Assembly (NCBI RefSeq): GCF_016107685.1
Contig: NZ_JABASY010000002.1
Coordinates: forward strand, 124,001-188,000
Length of the DNA stretch: 64,000 nucleotides
Source of the DNA: Brevibacterium yomogidense
GTDB taxonomy: Bacteria > Actinomycetota > Actinomycetes > Actinomycetales > Brevibacteriaceae
Direction: 5' to 3'
Position numbers and translations under genes: made by a program. Every line of letters starts with the position of its first letter. Position 1 is the stretch's first letter. Shown one piece after another: positions 59,884-64,000 of the stretch. Under the pieces are notes generated by a model. The model saw only the letters and a program-made list of their open reading frames with translations, did no database searches and had not been told where the DNA came from.

Positions 59884-61934
59884 CTCGTGGCAACGCCCTG
59901 CTGACCGGACTCGACCCGGAGCAGCGCGCAGTCGCCGAACACGCGGGAGGCCCGCTCGTCGTGCTGGCGGGCGCCGGCACCGGCAAGACCCGGGCCATCA
60001 CCCACCGCATCGCCTACCAGGCGGCGACCGGAGTGACAGACCCCCGTCACGTCCTCGCGCTCACCTTCACGACGAAGGCGGCCGGCGAGATGCGGTCGCG
60101 GCTGCGAGCGCTGGGCACACCGTCGGTGCAGGCGCGCACGTTCCACTCCGCAGCGCTGCGGCAGCTGCGCTTCTTCTGGCCGCAGATCTCCGACGGGCCG
60201 TTCCCGGAGCTCCTCCCTCAGAAGTCGACACTGGTGGGTCACGCGATGCAGGCCGTCGGCATCGCACCGGAGCGGGAGACCATCAGGGACGTCGCCGCAG
60301 AGATCGAATACGCGGCCGTCACACTCCTGGGGGTCGACGACTACGTGGAGCGGTCGGGGAAGCGTGCGCTCCCCGAAGGTGTCGACCTCGATGCGATGAC
60401 ACGGGTCATGCACCGCTACTCGGAACTCAAGACGGAGCGGCGGGTGCTCGACTTCGAGGACGTCCTCCTGGTGCTGGCCGGAGCGCTGGGCACCCACGAG
60501 GACATCGCAGCGCAGGTGCACGGGCAGTACCGCAGCTTCGTGGTCGACGAGTTCCAGGACGTCAGCCCTCTCCAGTACGACCTCCTCATGCGGTGGCTGG
60601 GACGTCGGGATGCCCTGTGCGTCGTGGGGGACCCCGCGCAGACGATCTATTCGTTCGCGGGAGCGACGGACCGCTTCCTCCGCCGCATGCCGATCGAGTT
60701 CCCGTCGTCGCGTGAAGTGCGCCTCGTGCGCAACTACCGATCCGCCGAACCGGTCGTGGGGGTCGCCAACTCCGTCCTGAGACGCACGGGGCGCTCACCG
60801 ATCCAACTGATCGGCACGAACCGGACGGGCCCGCCGCCCGCATTCACCGAATACGCTGACGACGGGGCGGAAGCGGATGCGGTCGCGTCACGGATCGCAG
60901 GTGAGGTCGAAGCGGGCCGCCGTGCCTCGGACATCGCGATCCTCTTCAGGACGAACTCACAGAGCCGGGCGTTCGAGGAGGCGCTGAGTGCCCGCGGTGT
61001 GTCCTACGTCCTGCGCGGCGGTGAGCGCTTCTTCGCCCGTCGCGAGGTGAAGGAGGCGATCGCTGTGATGCGGGCCGCGTCCCACCGCGGCGGCTCTGAC
61101 CCGTTGGACGTCCAGGTGAAGGAGATCCTCTCTTCGATCGGGTGGGCGACGACCGCTCCCCAGGCACAGGGATCGGTGCGCGAACGGTGGGAATCGTTGT
61201 CCGCGCTCGTGGGCCTCGCGGAGGACAGCCAGGCGGAGACGGAGCTCCCGGTGCCCCTCGCCGCCTTCATCGCCGACCTCGAAGATCGGGCCGAACATCA
61301 GTTCGCGCCCACCATCGACGGAGTGACGCTCGCGTCAGTCCACGCCGCCAAGGGCCTCGAATGGGAGAGCGTGCACCTCGTCGGTGTCTCCGAGGGCCTC
61401 ATGCCGATCGGCTATGCGGAGACGGCGGACGCGATCGACGAAGAGCGCAGGCTCTTCTACGTCGCTGTCACACGTGCGCGGACCGTGCTGTCGATCAGCT
61501 GGTCGAAGGGCCGTCGAGGTGGTGCGGGGATCGGGCGGCGGCCCTCACGCTTCATCGGTGAGGTCCAGGCGGGGCGGCCCACCCGACCGGATGCCCCCGC
61601 GCGCAAGGCGACCGTGGCAGCCCCCGTGCGCTGTCGCGTCTGCGGTGCTCTGCTCACCACCCGCGCGGACAGGAACCGCGGACGCTGTGCTCAGTGTCCC
61701 GCCGATGTCGACGAGGCGGTCCTCGAAGCCCTCATCCACTGGCGGGGTGCGAAATCCACCGAACTGCGGATGCCGGTCTTCCTCGTCCTCAGCATGCCAA
61801 CCGTCCGGGAGATCGCGGAGCGCGTGCCGGAGAGCCTCGACGACCTCGGCCGCGTGAGCGGTGTGGGTCCCATCAAGCTGGAGCAGTTCGGGCACGAGCT
61901 TCTCGCACTGGTCCGGGAGCACCGTTCGGGCTGA
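59880..61934 (+). CDS. uvrD2: ATP-dependent DNA helicase UvrD2
   Basis: A 684-residue SF1A helicase. Motifs are Walker A AGAGTGKTRAI (about 32-42), LTFTTKAAGEM, VVDEFQDVS, VGDPAQTIYSFAGA, and SVHAAKGLEWESV. The UvrD2 hallmark is visible: a tetracysteine zinc motif CRVCG...CAQC (about 583-605), then an HRDC domain (ALIHWRGAKSTELRMPVFLV to GPIKLEQFG). It functions in DNA repair and is essential in mycobacteria in part through the C-terminal region. It overlaps nudC by ATGA and overlaps the next, convergent gene by 62 bp. Confidence 0.95.
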   Translation: MTRGNALLTGLDPEQRAVAEHAGGPLVVLAGAGTGKTRAITHRIAYQAATGVTDPRHVLALTFTTKAAGEMRSRLRALGTPSVQARTFHSAALRQLRFFWPQISDGPFPELLPQKSTLVGHAMQAVGIAPERETIRDVAAEIEYAAVTLLGVDDYVERSGKRALPEGVDLDAMTRVMHRYSELKTERRVLDFEDVLLVLAGALGTHEDIAAQVHGQYRSFVVDEFQDVSPLQYDLLMRWLGRRDALCVVGDPAQTIYSFAGATDRFLRRMPIEFPSSREVRLVRNYRSAEPVVGVANSVLRRTGRSPIQLIGTNRTGPPPAFTEYADDGAEADAVASRIAGEVEAGRRASDIAILFRTNSQSRAFEEALSARGVSYVLRGGERFFARREVKEAIAVMRAASHRGGSDPLDVQVKEILSSIGWATTAPQAQGSVRERWESLSALVGLAEDSQAETELPVPLAAFIADLEDRAEHQFAPTIDGVTLASVHAAKGLEWESVHLVGVSEGLMPIGYAETADAIDEERRLFYVAVTRARTVLSISWSKGRRGGAGIGRRPSRFIGEVQAGRPTRPDAPARKATVAAPVRCRVCGALLTTRADRNRGRCAQCPADVDEAVLEALIHWRGAKSTELRMPVFLVLSMPTVREIAERVPESLDDLGRVSGVGPIKLEQFGHELLALVREHRSG

Positions 61935-62799
61935 GCGGGATGCGGCAGTCGCAGTCCGGGTGGAAGGACGCGCCGCCCTGGGAGCGCTGCCCGGTCCGTG
62001 CATCGATGCGCATGGTGGGGCCGAATTCCGCGATCCCCACCGCTGCGGCCCGCAGGAGCCGCGCGGCCTCCGTCGCCGCAGAGCGGATGAGCAGCGGGTC
62101 GACGAGCGCATGACGGGATCGTGCGGAGAGCTGCTGCCAGGCGCTGAACCAGCCGCCGTCGTCGTCCCGCGTGTGCAGGACCGCGCAGGTGGTGCACGGT
62201 GTGATCCCCGGTCGCACGGGTACCAGGTCCGCCCGTTCGTCGCCGATCCTCACGGACAGATGGTCCGCGTCCTCCGCGAAGAGGCGGGAGGCATCACCGA
62301 CGTTCGCGGTGCAGCGACTCATGAGGACCGTGATCCCACGTGTGGCGCCCGCTTCGATGGCCTGCTCGACGGAGTCCACGATGACCGGTTCGAAGCCGGT
62401 TTCGGTGAGGGCCTCCGCGGCGATCGACGCGTCGTGGCCCAGGACGAACACGTGACACGACCGGATCGCGCTGGACGCCGCGACCGGCCCCAGCCCGTGC
62501 ATCGCGGCGAACGACTCCGCGAAGTCGCGTACGACCGGCCCGCCGGCGGCGGCCTCCGCAGGGGCGAGAACGCCCGCTTCCATGAGGAGGTCGAGCAGGG
62601 ACATCGCCCGTGTACGGCTGACTCCCCGCCGTTCCGCTTCGCCGAGATACTCCTCCCCGTCGCATCCCCTGCACAGCCGGTCGATGAGGTCGAAATCTGC
62701 CGGCGTGAGCCCATCGATGAGCACGGGGTCGTCGATGCCGAACTGGACACTCGAATCCGTCCTGCGCACCAGTGCGACGCTTCTGTGGAACTGCAGCAT
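61873..62799 (-). CDS. E1/ThiF-like cyclodehydratase-family protein (Rv3196-like)
   Basis: A 308-residue protein resembling actinobacterial proteins annotated as cyclodehydratase or TOMM leader-peptide-binding/ThiF-like (Rv3196 group). The N-terminal ~85 residues look like a winged-helix, RRE-type region (IDGLTPADFDLIDRLCRG). The rest is a degenerate Rossmann domain (CHVFVLGHDASIAAEAL). The zinc cysteines PCTTC and PDCDC remain, but no ATP-binding GxGxxG or adenylating motif is obvious. No precursor peptide or YcaO gene is visible. The ATG at 62799 has AGGAGG 5 nt upstream. Its last ~20 residues are antisense to uvrD2. Confidence 0.7.
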   Translation of the reverse strand: MLQFHRSVALVRRTDSSVQFGIDDPVLIDGLTPADFDLIDRLCRGCDGEEYLGEAERRGVSRTRAMSLLDLLMEAGVLAPAEAAAGGPVVRDFAESFAAMHGLGPVAASSAIRSCHVFVLGHDASIAAEALTETGFEPVIVDSVEQAIEAGATRGITVLMSRCTANVGDASRLFAEDADHLSVRIGDERADLVPVRPGITPCTTCAVLHTRDDDGGWFSAWQQLSARSRHALVDPLLIRSAATEAARLLRAAAVGIAEFGPTMRIDARTGQRSQGGASFHPDCDCRIPLSPNGAPGPVREARARTAPA

Positions 62800-63295
62800 G
62801 CGGGCCTCCTCGCCCCTCACCGTAGAGAGGTGGAGCGGCCTGCGGAAGAGCTCCGCGGGTCCTGTGGAAAACTCTGTGGACACAAAGCACCGGAAGGTGA
62901 GATCCCCTGGCAGGACCGCGATGCGCGGGCCGCTGGGACTCACCTTCCGGTGCAGTGACCCCCAGGCTCTCGCGAAGCCCGTGAGCCTTCCCCTAGCCCA
63001 CGAACTCCGGGTTTTCCGGAGGTATGACACTCAAACCTAGGAGCCTGGGACCGGCCAGTCAACACGGTGATGCACACCCCCGCACCCGTACCTGTGGATA
63101 ACGTGTTGACGACACGCGGCGCCCTGTGAGGATGACTGTGGACGGGCGATGTGCCCGACGACCGGATGCCCTGCCCGGAGGCGGTTCGTGCTGTGGACGT
63201 CGCAGCGCTGCGAGATTCTTCGAAACTTTTTCGTCGCGGGGCTCGATTCCCGGGGCGGCTCGCCGGTGTCCGTGGTGGGAACTACTGTGTGCGAC
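62800..63295. other. Regulatory gap with DnaA-box-like motifs
   Basis: About 500 bp with no supported gene. TGTGGATAA (63093-63101) is a perfect DnaA box and TGTGGAAAA (62863-62871) differs at one base. Further TGTGGA words are at 62875, about 63137 and about 63191. The minus-strand leader of the E1-like gene and the plus-strand promoter of the peptidase gene lie at its ends. Confidence 0.45.
63283..63288 (+). promoter_or_regulatory. -10 box TACTGT for the leaderless metallopeptidase gene
   Basis: Seven bases (GTGCGAC) separate it from the ATG at 63296. Confidence 0.55.
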
Positions 63296-63874
63296 ATGGA
63301 CACGATGAAGGATCGGGGGGCGCAGGAGCGTGAGGTGCGCAGCGCCGCAGAGGTGCTCACCGCGATCGAAGACGGAACGATCGTCATCCGGCGGTCGGCA
63401 CGACGACGCAAGACGATCTCCCTCAAGCGTGAGGGCGACCGGTGGCTGCTCGCCGTCCCCCAGAGGTTCCAGCCGGCGCAGCACGCGGAATCGATCGCGT
63501 CGCTCCTCACACGCGTGGAGAAGAGGTCCGCTCGCGGCACGTCGAGCGATGCGGCCCTGCTGGAGCGCGCGCTGCAGCTCAACACGAAGTACTTCGACGA
63601 CGGGATCGAACCGGTCTCCGTCGTGTGGGTCGGCAATCAGAATTCGCGCTTCGCATCGACTACCAGCGCGCACCGGACGATCCGCGTGTCCTCCCGTCTG
63701 ACGTCCGTCCCCGGCTGGGTCCTCGATTCTGTGCTCGTCCATGAGCTGGCGCACCTGCGGCGTCCCGACCACTCTGCGGCGTTCCACGCGCTCACCGCGC
63801 GCTACCCGCACACGGACAGGGCAGACGTGTTCCTCGAAGGCTTCAGCTACGGAGAGAGGTCACGGGAGCGCTAG
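63296..63874 (+). CDS. YgjP-like (WLM/DUF45) zinc metallopeptidase
   Basis: A 192-residue protein. The zinc site is VLVHELAHLRRPDHSAAFHAL (about 147-167: HExxH plus a third His in DHS.AFH), as in YgjP/DUF45 proteins. The upstream region has the family's basic RRSARRRKTISLKREGD strand pattern. YgjP-type proteins are probable metalloproteases of unknown target. The chosen ATG is leaderless after TACTGT; a longer open frame upstream lacks support. The stop overlaps that of the convergent NUDIX gene. Confidence 0.82.
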   Translation: MDTMKDRGAQEREVRSAAEVLTAIEDGTIVIRRSARRRKTISLKREGDRWLLAVPQRFQPAQHAESIASLLTRVEKRSARGTSSDAALLERALQLNTKYFDDGIEPVSVVWVGNQNSRFASTTSAHRTIRVSSRLTSVPGWVLDSVLVHELAHLRRPDHSAAFHALTARYPHTDRADVFLEGFSYGERSRER

Positions 63875-64000
63875 CGGCAGCATCTGGCGTTCCGCAGGCG
63901 CTCGACGCGTGTCAACAGCAGTGGCAGATCGTGTCGCAGGTCGTCTGCGACACCCGCCGGCAGGTCGTCCGCGCTCCACCACGCGACTTCGGTGATCCCG
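63871..64000 (-). CDS. Probable NUDIX hydrolase, C-terminal part (cut by window end)
   Basis: The minus strand encodes 42 residues ending in TAG: GITEVAWWSADDLPAGVADD, then LRHDLPLLLTRVERLRNARC and CR. The segment 'xITEVAWWxxDDLP' is the typical post-Nudix-box strand of MutT-like NUDIX hydrolases. The catalytic box lies outside the window. Its stop overlaps the peptidase stop by two bases on the opposite strand. Confidence 0.6.
   Translation of the reverse strand, partial: GITEVAWWSADDLPAGVADDLRHDLPLLLTRVERLRNARCCR

Noticed and set aside
62863..63101. Chromosomal replication origin
   Set aside because: Only one perfect DnaA box, and no dnaA, dnaN, rpmH or AT-rich unwinding element nearby.
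62800..63295. WhiB7 gene expected near uvrD2 by mycobacterial synteny
   Set aside because: No frame with the four WhiB cysteines and GVWGG-type motif is present in the gap.
61873..63874. RiPP (TOMM) biosynthetic gene cluster
   Set aside because: Only one E1-like gene and a peptidase-like gene; no YcaO, dehydrogenase, transporter or precursor peptide recognised.

Overview
The window is about 70% GC and densely coded. It has no rRNA, tRNA, CRISPR array, phage or IS transposase that I can recognise. It reads as chromosome of a high-GC actinobacterium, most likely in or near Micrococcales/Brevibacterium (inference from gene content and style only). The reasons are a mycothiol gene (mshB), a monomeric isocitrate dehydrogenase, actinobacteria-specific small proteins (DUF3117, DUF3107), an AdnA-AdnB/NudC/UvrD2 block, many leaderless ATG/GTG starts placed 6-7 nt after a TANNNT -10 box, and gene order that follows Mycobacterium tuberculosis Rv1201c-Rv1232c and Rv3196-Rv3208A.

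Layout. 1-480: repeat-rich DNA (two tandem arrays and a palindromic family) running into the 3' end of a flavoprotein gene. 0.5-14 kb: metabolism and transport, with an FAD dehydrogenase, ZIP metal transporter, icd, thymidine kinase, alpha/beta hydrolase, SLC13 carboxylate transporter, Old Yellow Enzyme, a paired SMR exporter under a guanidine-III riboswitch, a glyoxalase-II-like enzyme and a PH-like membrane protein. 14-21 kb: an oligopeptide/dipeptide ABC operon (binding lipoprotein, enlarged permease, second permease, fused double ATPase). 21-30 kb: typA, an mshB fusion, a VanW protein, a GNAT enzyme, fdxA-dapC and gltA. 31-41 kb: DUF418 and dapD facing dapE-LOG-folP2, then a DivIVA-like protein, a mannosyltransferase-like protein, DUF3117, an O-methyltransferase, an alkyltransferase-like protein and tatB. 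40-47 kb: mrp, DUF1003, a PRC/MgtE-N/CBS protein, a P1 peptidase, pepP and a PHP phosphoesterase. 47-64 kb: a DEAD-box helicase, DUF3107, TetR, adnA-adnB, a kinase-fold protein, nudC, uvrD2, an E1/cyclodehydratase-like protein, a YgjP-like metallopeptidase and the end of a NUDIX gene.

How genes work together. dapC, dapD and dapE supply three steps of the succinylase route to meso-diaminopimelate and lysine. dapD and dapE share one perfectly palindromic, doubly leaderless promoter. AdnA-AdnB and UvrD2 form a double-strand-break/repair block. The riboswitch with two SMR genes forms a guanidinium-efflux unit.

Most unusual items. (1) A dispersed intergenic element (three 29-30 bp direct repeats ending in a 22-24 bp inverted repeat) sits in the two largest convergent gaps. 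(2) A guanidine-III (ykkC-III) aptamer precedes the SMR pair. (3) The dapD/dapE promoter is a 21+9+21 bp palindrome. (4) Several conserved enzymes have lost hallmark residues: AdnA Walker A lysine, every NudC cysteine, the FolP2 pterin/pABA loops and a kinase-fold catalytic motif. (5) Short direct repeats copy the stop-codon region of at least four genes.
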